A stretch of 64,000 nucleotides of DNA, from contig OU862910.1 in the NCBI GenBank assembly GCA_917880885.1, positions 21,960,710 to 22,024,709 of the forward strand, given 5' to 3'. Both the position numbers and the translations under genes were made by a program. Source of the stretch: Limnephilus marmoratus. Its lineage: Eukaryota; Arthropoda; Insecta; Trichoptera; Limnephilidae. How positions within the stretch are numbered: the first letter of the stretch is position 1; every line of letters begins with the position of its first letter. Positions 44,126-54,790 of this stretch are shown here, piece by piece. The notes beneath the pieces are model-generated. The model did not search any database, was not told the origin of the DNA, and saw only the letters and a list, made by a program, of their open reading frames with translations.

Positions 44126-45130
44126 ATTGATTTTTAACACACCCTTTCTCATCCAACATTGTACAAACATGAATACTTATTTCTTATTAAAACTCCATAG
44201 CTCGCAACGGAAAGGACGTTGCAAGCTAAAAATAGATGTGTTGATCTAGAAAATGTAGGCAAAAAACGTTGTGCAAATTTCACCAAGCCGGAATCGACCT
44301 TCCGTGCTCTAGTAAACCCGCAGTGACCAAAAATTCCAAACTGAAAAATAATATGCCCGGGAAAGGGTTTTAAAATGATTACGTAGATTTAATAATTTGT
44401 ATGCCTGCGTAGGTTGCTGTGTACATCAATTAATCAATATTATACTTGTGTTTCTTCTTACGTTTCATGACGGTAACTGACGTATGTATAAATTATTACC
44501 TTTAATTTTACTGCAAGAAGTGTGACGTCTGAAATGTCAACGCAAGCATAAAATATTATTTTAAATGCTGTCTGATTCAGTACGCCCACGCTGTATTCCT
44601 AGATTAATATCTAAAGTAGAATCCATAATGGAATACAAACAGTTTTAAAGTCGTGTGTGTGACCTTTCATCGGTCTATTATTTTCCGTGAACCGAGGTAT
44701 TCGAATAATTTGTCATTTATTATTTGAGAAATTATCTCAACCTCAATTTAGTAACGTATCTAGAGGGTCCTAGAGACCTACCCTTCTGGGCTCAGATTAA
44801 AGGGTTGATGGATAGGGCGGGGGTTATCAAACATCCTCAGCGCGATGAGCGGTGTCTCTGAGGCACACTGAATTCCTCGAATCTTAAGCCTGTTTGCTGA
44901 TTAATCTAATACGAGCAGAGAATATATTTATAGGTATATTACTTGGCTTAAATATACATGAATTTGAGATGTGAATTATTAATGAAGCATATTGCCTAAA
45001 TATATTATTATTACCAATTGAAGGAATTTTGTAATCAATGCACAATTTTATTTTTTAGAGAATAATATGATTTGTTTTACAATCATAGTACCCAGACAAA
45101 AAATCAGAGTGTAATTCACAATTCACACAA
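44126..45130. other. Non-coding stretch
   Basis: A GC-richer segment at 44755-44890 (CTAGAGGGTCCTAGAGACC) has no ORF. GATGAGCGGTGT there recurs at 59468. No gene was recognised. Confidence 0.45.
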
Positions 45131-45515
45131 TGACTGCCGGCGTTGTCTAGCCGTAAGGCTCTTGTCTCGCAATCCGAAGGTTGCAGGATCGAATCCCGGC
45201 GTGGGCAAATAAATTTTATTTGATTGATTTGTGTTATTTCACGATTAATTAATTTAAAATAATAAATAGTATATTTTCGGAACGTTCCATAGTGGAAGAT
45301 GCTCTCAGTATCGCCGTGGTGTAAGACCAACATTTAGAATTGAAACGTTGCTTGAAATGGCTTTAGCCGTGTTTCGTGACCAGATCTGAATAGCCAGGTA
45401 CTTCACTACCTTCCTCTTCCTTCAGCCTCACAACATACCCTAATTGGGAATGCTACAGACTCACTGACTCTAGACGGCAGCAGCTGGGACTCTTGTGAGG
45501 TATTAATATTAAAAA
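45131..45515 (+). mobile_element. tRNA-derived SINE, copy 3
   Basis: The head TGCCGGCGTTGTCTAGCCGT with B box GGATCGAATCC (45186) resembles a tRNA gene with degenerate stems. The body order is as in copy 1: AAATAAATTTTATTTGATTG, GGAACGTTCCATAGTGG, TTGAAACGTTGCTTGAAATG, GACCAGATCTGAATAGCC, CCTCACAACATACCC, GGGACTCTTGTGAGG, then an A-rich end. This copy shows the complete layout best. Confidence 0.87.
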
Positions 45516-45519
45516 AAAC

Positions 45520-45703
45520 ACGCGGTAGAAGTGAGACCCTCAGAAAACTAAGAAGGAGTGGGGAGACTACGAAGCACCGCACAAAGAGGAGACCGATATA
45601 TTATTTCAATCTCACAGGCTGAATCGTATGGATGTTTATGTTTGTCTCTTTTTAGTGTCGCTGTTTTTAGTTTCACCGAGTTTCAAATCAGAACGGTGCT
45701 AAA
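45520..45703 (+). repeat. Dispersed repeat shared with 50818-50999
   Basis: CACGCGGTAGAAGT, GGGGAGACTACGAAGCACCG and CACAAAGAGGAGACCGAT recur inversely at 50818-50999 with some divergence. There is no ORF. Its nature is unknown. Confidence 0.7.
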
Positions 45704-45871
45704 GAAGTTTATACTTCAATAAAAATCTTTTTAATATAAAATTAAACGCTACTGTTGTTGTGTGTTGAAACCATGTCCTTGTTTTATTTATTAATTTGTT
45801 GCATGATACACAGACACAAAGTTTTATATGTTAAGATAACAAAAAAAAACAATTTATATATTATAACTAAC

Positions 45872-46590
45872 TAACCATCACGCCGTTTCCCCGCAGGGGT
45901 AGGCAGAGAGGACGGACCGCCAAACATCCCGGTCTTGGCACACATTCCTTGCCTCGTTTACATTCATACAACGTCTCATACATTCTCTTCTATTATTCTG
46001 ACTCTTGACATGGCCCGACTCAAGTATCTGATTCACTTGGTCGTGCCATGTCTTTCTTGGGCGTCCCCGACTTCTTCTACCATTCACATTTGCGTCATAT
46101 ATTCTCCTTACACTCCTTTCCTCGTTCCTTTCTTGATCTTACTCATCACGCTTACATCAGCCTTGCATTCTTTGCGAATTTCCACATTTTTCACACGATC
46201 ATACATGGTTTTACCACACATACGCCTCAGGGACCTCATTTCTACAGCGTTCAGTCTACTTTCATCCTTCCTCTGCCAGTTCCATGCCTCACTGCCATAC
46301 ATCAGGGTAGGTACCAGTACTCCATTATGGACGGCTAGTTTCGCGTCTTTGGACAGTTTTTTGTTGGTGCCAACGGCGTTTAGTCCTCCATTAATAGAGT
46401 TACCTGCATTCACCCTTCTTTTAATATCTCTATTAGCCTTCCCATCTCTCGTAAACATACTTCCCAAATAAACAAACTCATCCACCTGCTTCAAGTATTT
46501 ATCATTCACAACTATGTATATTGCATACTGTTTTCGTACTCTCTCTTTCAAACACCATGACTTTAGACTTACTTACATTCATCATTATAT
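45872..46590 (-). mobile_element. LINE 3' end (family B), copy 2
   Basis: On the minus strand it ends CTACCCCTGCGGGGAAACGG then CGTGATGGTTAG. It extends about 300 bp further 5' than copy 1 and shares its orientation. Copies 1 and 2 lie 2 kb apart. Confidence 0.82.
45878..46551 (-). pseudogene. LINE ORF2 C-terminal region (family B copy 2)
   Basis: The upstream frame (46551 to 46108) reads VDEFVYLGSMFTRDGKANRD, VLVPTLMYGSEAWNWQRKDE and MRSLRRMCGKTMYDRVKNVE. After a frame change near 46100 it continues (46087 to 45878) GRPRKTWHDQVNQILESGHV and DVWRSVLSAYPCGETA, the natural end of the protein. The YLGS...DG...DI..R...G segment is typical of LINE ORF2 after the RT palm. The RT itself is missing. 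Confidence 0.83.
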
Positions 46591-46623
46591 ATTATATGAT
46601 GGGTATAAAGGTGTATTACTTTC

Positions 46624-46700
46624 TTATATATCGTTTAAGTGTAAATGATATATAAGCAAGTAAATATATCATTTAAGTGTAAATGATATATAAGAAAGTA
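46624..46700 (+). repeat. Two self-complementary tandem units
   Basis: TATATCGTTTAAGTGTAAAT followed by GATATATAAG occurs twice (from 46626 and 46664), each unit itself nearly palindromic. It probably arose from a local hairpin-mediated duplication. Confidence 0.75.
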
Positions 46701-48660
46701 ATAAAAAACAACTTTTTTAATTGCAGTGTTTATAATATAAACAGTGCAGGTTCATCATACATAACAAAGTGCATGACACAGAAAAATAAATATCTTGACC
46801 ACTTCTTTACCACTGACAGGTGGCATATTTATTTATTCAGACGAGAGGTTTTGCTTCTGTAGATTTTTAAATATTGTGGTTATAAATGCAAATAATATTT
46901 TATATACTCTTGGTACATATTTTAACTTACTCAATATAGACATTATACCCAGCTGCAGTTCAGCACCTAGTACAGAATGCAAAAGTCTCTCCCGGTAAGC
47001 GGTGGAAAACCTACGCAACAGAGAAACTTGGTAGCGAATTTCATTAGTTTTTTTTACCTAGAATTATGTCGTTCAATATATTATATCCAATGCTTATTGA
47101 ATAAATCCTGCCTTTCTCCGAAAACTGTTTTTCCAAGTCTTTCATTTTATCTTCTACGAATTTTATTATCTATTTTCGAGACCGACTTGGCTGATGATGA
47201 TAAAAAAAAACTCTATCTCTCCATTCCGAAATGGATAGTTAACAATAATAATTCCCAATCTAGATTACTCCCAGTCGATTTGAGATATGAAAGGAAGCCA
47301 GTTTATCTTTCCTTCTTCGGCCATTCTTCCTGCGGCACCACATAAATTTAACGACCACCGTGGAAGTAGGTCAGGGTTGCCATGGCAGTGAGTTTTATTG
47401 TAGCCTTGGGGGAAATCCCCTACTTTGTGAATAATGACAATGAATATTTTGTTTATTTTACAAAAGAAAATAAAATTTGCAAGGCAGCGTAATTTTTATA
47501 ATGTTATAATTATTCAAATCCACATTTTCCCTAACCTTCACCGTTATAAAATATTTGCGTACATTTTCTTTTTCATCAAAGCTTAGTTTTAACTCCAATT
47601 TCCACCTTGAAAATGGGTTTTTGTGTTCACTGTTTTCCCGTAAAATTTCTACCCCTTTTGCGTCCCAAGGGATTGAGTCTTTCTTTAATATTTTTTCTTA
47701 ATGTTGCCTTGATGACTTTGCTTGTGTATAAAGCGAGAAACTCCAGGCATTTGTAGGAATTGGCAGCGACCCTTTTGCAGGATCTTTACGTAACAATCTG
47801 ATCGCTGTCCCAGGGGTGCTATTATGTCCTGATTTCCGCTTGGCAAGGCGGTGCTACGGCGTAGCCACTATTCTCTATCCTCTACACGCTACAGTCTACC
47901 CGTGGTCGCACTTGGCAAGCCTCTCCGGCGTAGGACATTGACTCGAAGCTTTTATGTGTAAACAGCATTTTAGTTGCTAGAGCTACGAATGCAAGCGAAG
48001 CAAATTTATTTATCGTCTTCTCTTGTGACAGAGAGACTTTTAATAATTCAAACTATATTTCTGTGTTGTACAGTTTTGTCTCTTGAATTTGGTTTGTTTA
48101 AATCAACATGGACCGAATAGTCTGCAAATAATGGTTTCAAAGTTAATATTTATTAAGGAAAATAAACAGTTAATGTTACGATTATTCAGTTACCCGATAT
48201 TGTTATTTATTTGATAATAAATTATAACCATCTATAATATTTGTTTGTGATTTAACATAAAATAATACTATGGAGCATTATTTTAAAAGTACACACTGCA
48301 GTTTAATGGTAAATTGTGGATTATTAATCACTTTTGATTAAATATGATGGGTGTATGAACCTACATTATTTTTACTTTGTAATCAATAAGTTCCGTGATT
48401 GTTTTCAAATATAATAATTTCGCTTTACCGTCACTCTGAGGAAATGATTTTTTTTGTTTGTTTCGGAACCAATATAAATGTTTTTTCTTTCTTGTAACAA
48501 TAATGACCTTAAATTATTTGTTTTATTCCGATGGTTTGTGGAAGAAACAAATATATACCTACGTATGTGTTTTTACTTAACAATAGAAAATGGTCATTGA
48601 TGTTCACGGAACTGCTCAATTACGTGACTCACGTTCTGATGATTCACAAAACAAATCGGT
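46701..48660. other. AT-rich non-coding stretch
   Basis: ORFs such as 46977-47345 and the minus-strand 46833-47018 show no recognisable domain. The segment 47770-47950 is GC-richer. No gene was recognised. Confidence 0.45.
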
Positions 48661-49120
48661 AGTGAGTGGAAGATACTCTCAGTATCGCTCTGGTGCAAGA
48701 CTTGAATTCAGAATTGAAACGTGCGTTGCTTGAAATGGCTCTATCCGTGTTAGGTGATCAGATCTCAATAGTCAGGTACTTCCCCACCTTCCTCTCCCCT
48801 ATCTCCTTCCCCATCCTACTACCTTCAGCCTCACAACATACCCCAATTGGGGATGACTTTAATTGTTTTTGTGTTTAATTCGTAGAACTCTACTTAATTT
48901 TTAAAAATTTAAATTAAATTTAATAATGTTATTATCAAGTTGACAGTCAAAATCTGACATTTAGATTAGTATAAATAAGCCATCTCAAATTGGTTTAATC
49001 ACAGTTTGAAAATGGCCTTTTAAGCCGAAACTGCTGTAACAAAAATAGAAACTAAAACACTTAATAATAACATTATAGACAGGAGTAGTTGAGACTCTTG
49101 TGAGATATTCACATAAAAAT
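48661..49120 (+). mobile_element. tRNA-derived SINE, copy 4, head lost and split by a Penelope fragment
   Basis: The body starts AGTGAGTGGAAGATACTCTC and follows copies 1 and 3 through CCTCACAACATACCCCAATT and GGGGATG (48855). A foreign 220-bp segment intervenes, then the SINE end resumes at 49078 (GACAGGAGTAGTTGAGACTC, TTGTGAGATATTCACATAAA). About 25 bp of SINE are missing at the junction. The tRNA head is absent. Confidence 0.78.
48856..49077 (+). mobile_element. Penelope-like terminal repeat inserted in SINE copy 4
   Basis: TTGTTTTTGTGTTTAATTCG, TAGAACTC and TTTAATAATGTTATTATCAA match the inverse of 58498-58567. Further on, TTTGAAAATGGCCTTTTAAG and CCGAAACTGCTGTAAC correspond to a hammerhead-like region with a decayed CTGAnGA box (stem GGC/GCC, GAAAC, then CTGCTGT). 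It has no coding part. Confidence 0.68.
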
Positions 49121-49927
49121 GTGTGCCAGTATGAAAAGTCGTGATTTACCTAAAATAACACTTCATCTGAAAATCACACTTTGACCGAATTGTGAGTGCG
49201 CCATCGCAATAGCTTTGTTTAATCTTTTCCACGCCCAAGACAGTTAAAAATATTCATGAGAACGGGGAAAAGTCGATGCCCCCGAGTAAGTGGTGAGTAG
49301 CAAGTAGCCGAGAGCTATGTGTAGTGTGGAGCTATAATAGCCAACTTGTCCGCCAGTCAGCATGCAGGCTACGAGCTACGCTGGCTGGCGTAGTGTCGCG
49401 GCGTGGCCCCGTCCCCGCTACGGAGCGGCTACGGCAGAGGGCTACCCGGGTGGAAATTATCAACAATCGATACCGATGCCGAATGTTTTGTCGTTGCGTA
49501 GGAACGGACGGACGGAAGCCGAAGCGACGCGGCTCGGCGTGGTGCTGCTGAAAAGCTTCTTCTTTGCCAGCACAACAAGCTCCCTTGTTATCGCGAAACT
49601 TGTTTTCATTTCGTTCTTCACTGTTTTTCGCTTTTCAGGTTTATGTGCATAACAAACAAAGAAAAAGTTAATTAGTTTTTTTTTAAATTCTGTCATAGCA
49701 CTGGGATATCTTAAGCGAGGCAGGAACAAATATACACATCAGAAATGTACACTAGTGAAAACGTTTATTAAAAACGGTGGATATTATAATAACTGGACAT
49801 TTTAGATACCCAGTTATTAATAAGTAGATTATTATTTTCTTTGTTTTCCAATTTTGTAGAAAAATGTGACCTTACTGGTTCCCTGTTCTAAGGTCACAGA
49901 TAGTATAGATACTCAGTTATTAATTAC
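49121..49927. other. Non-coding stretch with strong GC-rich island
   Basis: The segment 49280-49560 is GC-rich with CpG (GTCGCGGCGTGGCCCCGTCC), unlike its surroundings. Overlapping ORFs in two frames (49324-49551, 49362-49652) encode nothing I recognise. It may be an exon, a promoter-like CpG island or part of an unknown repeat. Confidence 0.4.
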
Positions 49928-50285
49928 TTTTTTTTCATTAGCTCCACTAAGGAGGCCCAGAGGAAAAGAATTTTACTCAAGGCCTGATATCTTTGGGTAT
50001 GCTGTGTGGAGGGTCTTTTTAAGGAAAGTAAGAAGAGGAAGTTCTGGTAAAGAAAAAGATATGAGGGTGGGTAGGAATCTGGGGGTCAGTGTGTCTAGTA
50101 GTGACGGATGTATGAATCCATGCCCCCGACCTGCGGTGCAAGACGATGGGTAGAGAGAGTCCGGCTTGAGAGGTATAGGTTAGGTCTCCCTCAACCAATC
50201 TCTTCAGATCCGGCCCGCCACGTAGTAGCAGGGCAAACCTGGGCACCCCTGCTAAGTAGCGAACCATTTGCGGGGGTTATAAATA
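49928..50285 (-). mobile_element. LINE 3'-end fragment (family A)
   Basis: A T run and CATTAGCTCCACTAAGGAGG at 49928-49957 are the inverse of the poly-A end. GGCCCAGAGGAAAAGAATTTT, GGGTATGCTGTGTGGAGG and GGGCACCCCTGCTAAGTAGC place it in family A. It carries about 110 bp (50105-50215) absent from the 7.9-kb copy. Confidence 0.68.
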
Positions 50286-50817
50286 GTTCCTCTCCCGCGC
50301 CAATTTGGGTAACTGGGTATTATAGATACACAGTTATTTACTTATGATTGGATTCTAACAAACTTACACTAGGAAACGAGCATAATTGCAGAGCAATAAC
50401 GTTGATGTTGTCTCTTAATGATATCCCCATTTAAGGTATGACATAATTTCAACGATTCGTCATGCGCTGTGCTTATTTTCACCACGGGAGTTGATTCACC
50501 CAAATCAAAAATGCTATTACCGACTACAGACCTCCAAAATCCTTCTGATTGTTGTAAATTCTTTTTTCACATGAATCTACACGTGCTAATATATTGAATT
50601 TATTCCATTTAATAAGTCAGGTACACCTCCTACGTCATACGTATGTGTGGCAAAAATAGATTATCTTGACAACAACGAGTGGTTAATCCAGGAGACAGCC
50701 AATTAATTAGCACCGCACGCGAAAATTTAACATTTCTTTCCTGCAGTAAATATACATTCAAACCGAGCCAAAGTTTAAGCCAGTCAAAGAACGGGTATCA
50801 TCTTTGAAGTGAAAACT
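50286..50817. other. AT-rich non-coding stretch
   Basis: No gene or clear repeat was seen. Confidence 0.5.
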
Positions 50818-50999
50818 TCTTTTCACCGTTGTGATTTGTAACTCGATGAAACGAAAAAGTGACACTAAAAGAGAGAAACATATACATCTATAGGATTTAG
50901 CCTGCGACAGAATGAGATAGAATAATCGGTCTCCTCTTTGTGCGGTGCTTCGTAGCCTCCCCACTCTTGTCTACTTTAGTTTTCTGAAGGTTTTACTTC
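50818..50999 (-). repeat. Dispersed repeat shared with 45520-45703
   Basis: This is the inverse relative of the repeat next to SINE copy 3 (CGGTCTCCTCTTTGTGCGGT, GCTTCGTAGCCTCCCCACTC). It is not accompanied by a SINE here, so it is an independent repeat family. Confidence 0.7.
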
Positions 51000-51152
51000 T
51001 ACCGCGTGTGAACTGCACACTTATATTTTTTGTGCCTGAATCACTAGGTACTTAGTTTTACTTATCGCATTTACCTGCGTTCCTCGTTGAAGATGAATAG
51101 GTCATAAAGTCGTATAAATTCTTGTCTGAAAATTTGCTGTATACCCGGAGGA

Positions 51153-51577
51153 GTACCGTGTAGAGATGAGTAAGTTCTGCGTTTTGCCGGAGGCCTCCGA
51201 GACGTGCTTCCTTTTAAAAGTACTTGAGTTCTTGGAGTACTTGGTCCCGGGAGCCAATCCCGACTCACGAATGACTCGGACCGAGACGCACGGGTTCGAC
51301 CGGAGCCGGACCTCGGAGCCGGAGCCCGCAAAAGAACTTAAACGCGCGACCTGCTCCCGACCGCGAGTGGCTCGGACCGAGAGGCAAGGGTTTGACCGGA
51401 GCCGTACCTCGGAGCTGGAACCCGCAAAAGAACTCGAACGCGCGACTCCCGAGTGGCTCGGACCGAGACGAGTTCCGGGTTTGAGTCCGAGTACTGGACC
51501 GGGTTCTCTGGGAGTAGTCGATTTGAAAAAGGAGTAGGATCCCACTCCAGCTGAACCTACACATCGCTATTAACGTG
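51153..51577. mobile_element. GC-rich hAT-like MITE with internal tandem units
   Basis: The element 51161-51569 starts TAGAGATGAGTAAGTTC and ends with the inverse of TAGCGATGTGTAGGTTC (14 of 17 match). The flanks GTACCGTG (51153-51160) and TTAACGTG (51570-51577) agree at six of eight positions, consistent with an old 8-bp duplication. Inside, a GC-rich unit starting GGCTCGGACCGAGA recurs at about 51272, 51369 and 51455 (periods about 97 and 86 bp). The open frames here on both strands follow from the GC-rich repeats and are not genes. Confidence 0.72.
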
Positions 51578-52180
51578 ACATCTTTTTATCTGATATTTCA
51601 GAATTTCCAAACTTATTTTAATATGGTAAAAAAACTACTTAAATATTAAAAGAGTTTCCTTTGACTTGAAATAGTTATCTGCTTTTATGGCAGCGCGGTC
51701 GGTAGATAAAATAAATCTATTTTCAGGTTTGAAAATACTTAACGAAAAGTTTCTGCTCTGCAAAATTTTAAAGATCGATTAAAAATGTTCATGGTACTCT
51801 ACTAAGTAACTATCTGAAACTCTCCTGGTTTCACCCACATGCATCCATCATTTCGTACGTATTTTTCTGTGATTTAGACTCTTTACATGTATTAGAATCA
51901 CCTGATCGTTCCATAACAATATCCCTTTCTCCATCCATTCTCTCTACAAGCACCCTGTTCTTACATTTACGTTTATGTTTTGTTATTTACGCCCCATCGG
52001 CCTTGCATTCTTTTTGTATTTCCTAATTAGAAAATCTGGTCATACATGTCGCAGGGGTCTTATTTCCTTTGCCTAAGTAGGAAAGCAACGCAATTAACCC
52101 CTCAGACTTACTTGTTCGCATTTCGGAACAACTCATATAGGTCGCATAGAAATCGTCGTGTCTCGCTTACCATCATAGTG
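51578..52180. other. AT-rich non-coding stretch
   Basis: No gene was recognised. The short ORF at 52046-52228 runs into the next element and is not supported. Confidence 0.5.
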
Positions 52181-53047
52181 AGAAATATGGAGGCGTCTAC
52201 TAATATCTACAGGAAATCCAAAAACTGAACAAATCGGACTAATATCTATGAGAACCAAAGTGCGTACGAATATCTACAACTTAAACTGCTGACTAATATC
52301 TATGAGAACCAAAGTGCGTACCAATATCTACAGCTCAAACTGCTGACTAATATCTATGAGAACCAAAGTGTGGACGAATATCTACAGCACTGGCAGAGGT
52401 TGGATTTGCAATTATGTATAGCATATTGGAATAACGTTATATTGCGTATGCAGTTTAAAAAACTTAATTTATGTATGTATGTATGTAAAAATCCCTAATA
52501 TCGGACTATTGGAAACATTTAGCTGTTTATTAAGGATTTGGGTTTTTGTTTTAACAGCTTTCTTTATTTCGAGTGCTTCTAAATTATTTAGTCTGTTACC
52601 ATGACCATTTCTATGTCAGTTAGGTTAGGTTAGGTTGTGGTGCCGTGTATTTCGAAATAAATAAATAAATAATTATCTTTGATTATGACCTCCTTGTTTG
52701 TTCAATAAATTATTGTCCTCGTAAACAGCAAAATACGTAATATTATGCAAAAACCTCATGTATGAACTTTAAACGTTTAAGTCTTTACGTAATTAGTAAT
52801 TACGTAATTAAAGTAATTTATGCTTATCCGTACAACCTCTTGCTCAGCTGCCCTCTGTAGATATAATGTCCAACCAACGCTCCATAGATATTAGTCACCA
52901 CTGGGACCGTCATAGATATTCGTCCGACTTTAGCTCTGTAGATATTAGTCCACACTCTGAAGTTCGTAGATATTAGTTCAACATATGAGCTGTAGATATT
53001 CGTCCGACCTACAGGCTGTAGATATTAGTATCTTGAGTCAGAAATAC
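52181..53047 (-). mobile_element. hAT-like element with TAATATCTAC motif arrays (copy 2, inverted)
   Basis: The element 52189-53039 is flanked by AGAAATAT (52181-52188) and AGAAATAC (53040-53047), an 8-bp duplication with one mismatch. It is the inverse of 1739-2262: arrays of ACTAATATCTA(C/T) at 52197-52390 and of TAGATATTAGTC at 52855-53030 flank the same core (AGCATATTGGAATAACGTTA, AAATCCCTAATATCGGACTA). About 320 bp at 52530-52850 are absent from copy 1. This segment contains TTAGGTTAGGTTAGGTT and could be either an insertion or the ancestral centre. Confidence 0.78.
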
Positions 53048-54098
53048 GATGTAAACGGTGTTACAAACAGAAAACATCACGCTTTGTATTGGAATCTAAA
53101 AGTCAAGCACAAAATAAGTAAAATGTATATACCTTTTAGAAACCAAAGTTTCGGATCGCAATTTGGAAAAAGTATTTTAAACTTTGGGAATTTTTTTATG
53201 AATCATTTCTTTAATAACATATGTATGTGCTTTATTTTTTTTTCGTTATCGGTAATTTTAGTTAGAATATAAACGTAAGGTGGGTCATTTTTAAAACTTT
53301 TTTATGTTTGCTTGCAAAATGTTTATATTTCAATTTATATATGTTTATTTCGATTTATAAAACTTGAAAGAGAATTTTATCACCTTCCAAAAACAGTTTT
53401 CGGATAAGTTGAGAAATATTCCATTTATTTGGTTTTTACTGCAGAGCAAGGAAGTATTTTGACCCTTTGACAAAATATGGTCGAGGTCTGAGGGGTTAAA
53501 CACAGCAGCAGTCTAAATAATTCACAGCTCACACAATTTCATATCCCCACTTTGTAATAATCGTATGTACATATATTAAATATTAATGTTACTAGCACAG
53601 ACCCAGTTTGCTTAAATACACAGATTGGGTAAACAAGCATTTATCTCCAATTAGTAATGTTTGGATCAAAGGGATATTGTTTTTCCCCCAAGAAGAGAAT
53701 TGGTGAGCCAGCCTAAATGAGATTTCTCGGAAGACGGACTAGTTCTAGTATGTTTTATATACGAGGTTTTCTGTCCCGACTTGCTGGTGTAAGCCGATGT
53801 ACTCGTACGTTATTTTTGCGATTACGAAGTACCTACTCTAAAAGGTTGGCCGATATATACCAACCCATACCCGGTATTTAAAATTGCATCGCTATGTTAC
53901 CTCTTAATTGGCATTGTGTCTGAGTCCCATCCATGCGTCGCGTGTTTGATTCCTCGGCTAACTAAGTCCTCCATCACGACAAAAGCAACATTTTTCGCTT
54001 AGGAGATTTTCAAATATTGTCAGGTTATTCGTAATCCGGAAATGTTTGTCTTAAATAAAAACTAATTTTTTTTCCATTTTATCGCTCGTATTATCGTT
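53048..54098. other. AT-rich non-coding stretch
   Basis: No gene or named repeat was seen. The ORF ending at 53272 starts inside the hAT-like element and has no domain. Confidence 0.5.
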
Positions 54099-54463
54099 TA
54101 GTAGGGCCTCGCTAATCCGGATAGGGAAAAACAAGACCCCTTCCGAATTATCGAGGCGTCCGGATTATAGTATGCAATTTTTTAATAGGAACAAAAACAC
54201 GTTTTTAACTTGGGTTTCATTTATTAAAGTAAAAATTTCAAGTCAATTTAGGCAAGAATATGTATGTACGTACAAATGTACTGATAAAAAATTCAAACGT
54301 GTAAGAAATTTGCAAATTTGGGCACTTAACATGAAAAAAAAAACTAATAGTTAATTAACGAGTGACGGCAAATGATTGAATATTGACACGTTTTGACCCG
54401 CACGCACCCGTCCGGATTACAGCGTGCACCGAAGTAATGGGGGGGATTAGCGAGGCTCTACTG
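54099..54463. mobile_element. pogo/Tigger-like MITE
   Basis: The left end TAGTAGGGCCTCGCTAATCC and right end (inverse of CAGTAGAGCCTCGCTAATCC) match the CAGTAGAGCCTCG-type termini known from pogo-group Tc1/mariner elements. TA follows the right end, and the left flank is TT, so the target duplication is decayed. TCCGGATTA motifs lie in both subterminal regions. It has no transposase. Confidence 0.78.
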
Positions 54464-54669
54464 TATTTCTAATAGACGAACACCGTAGCGTGTGGACGGG
54501 AGCTTCAAATCTAGTTCGAGGTATCGGATTTGACTCCACAAAAAAAGTCTCTTTTTTGTAAAAAGAAAACATATCTACCTAAATCTAAGTAAAATAGATT
54601 GTAAAATATACAGTCGGACTTCTTTTAAATAGAGTAATACATTAAAATTTTTGAAAGAAAACATTTTTT

Positions 54670-54790
54670 GATTACCACTTTTTATTATATTAACAGTTAA
54701 TATAATAAGCCCTGACGAAGCTTGAGATAAGCGCAACCTGTTTTGCTATCATTTGTTAATTCAAAATAAAAAGTGGCGTATTACAAAGTG
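54670..54790 (+). mobile_element. Penelope-like terminal repeat remnant with decayed hammerhead
   Basis: CCCTGACGAAGCTTGAGATAAGC then GCAACCTGTTTTGC (54710-54745) parallels the ribozyme at 41519: CTGACGA, an AGCTT/AAGC stem, and GCAA in place of GAAA. Inverse flanks CCACTTTTTAT (54677) and AAAAAGTGGCGTATTACAAAG (54766) resemble the closing repeats at 40982 and 41572. The core mutation suggests the ribozyme is dead. Confidence 0.55.

Noticed and set aside
46977..47345. 122-codon plus-strand ORF in AT-rich DNA
   Set aside because: It has no recognisable domain, no repeat support and unremarkable composition. I treat it as a chance ORF.
51166..51537. 123-codon ORF with repeated RTETHGFDRSRTSE-like units
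   Set aside because: Open frames on both strands come from GC-rich tandem units in a MITE-like element with terminal inverse repeats.
54172..54354. 60-codon ORF
   Set aside because: It lies entirely inside the pogo-like MITE and has no transposase motif.
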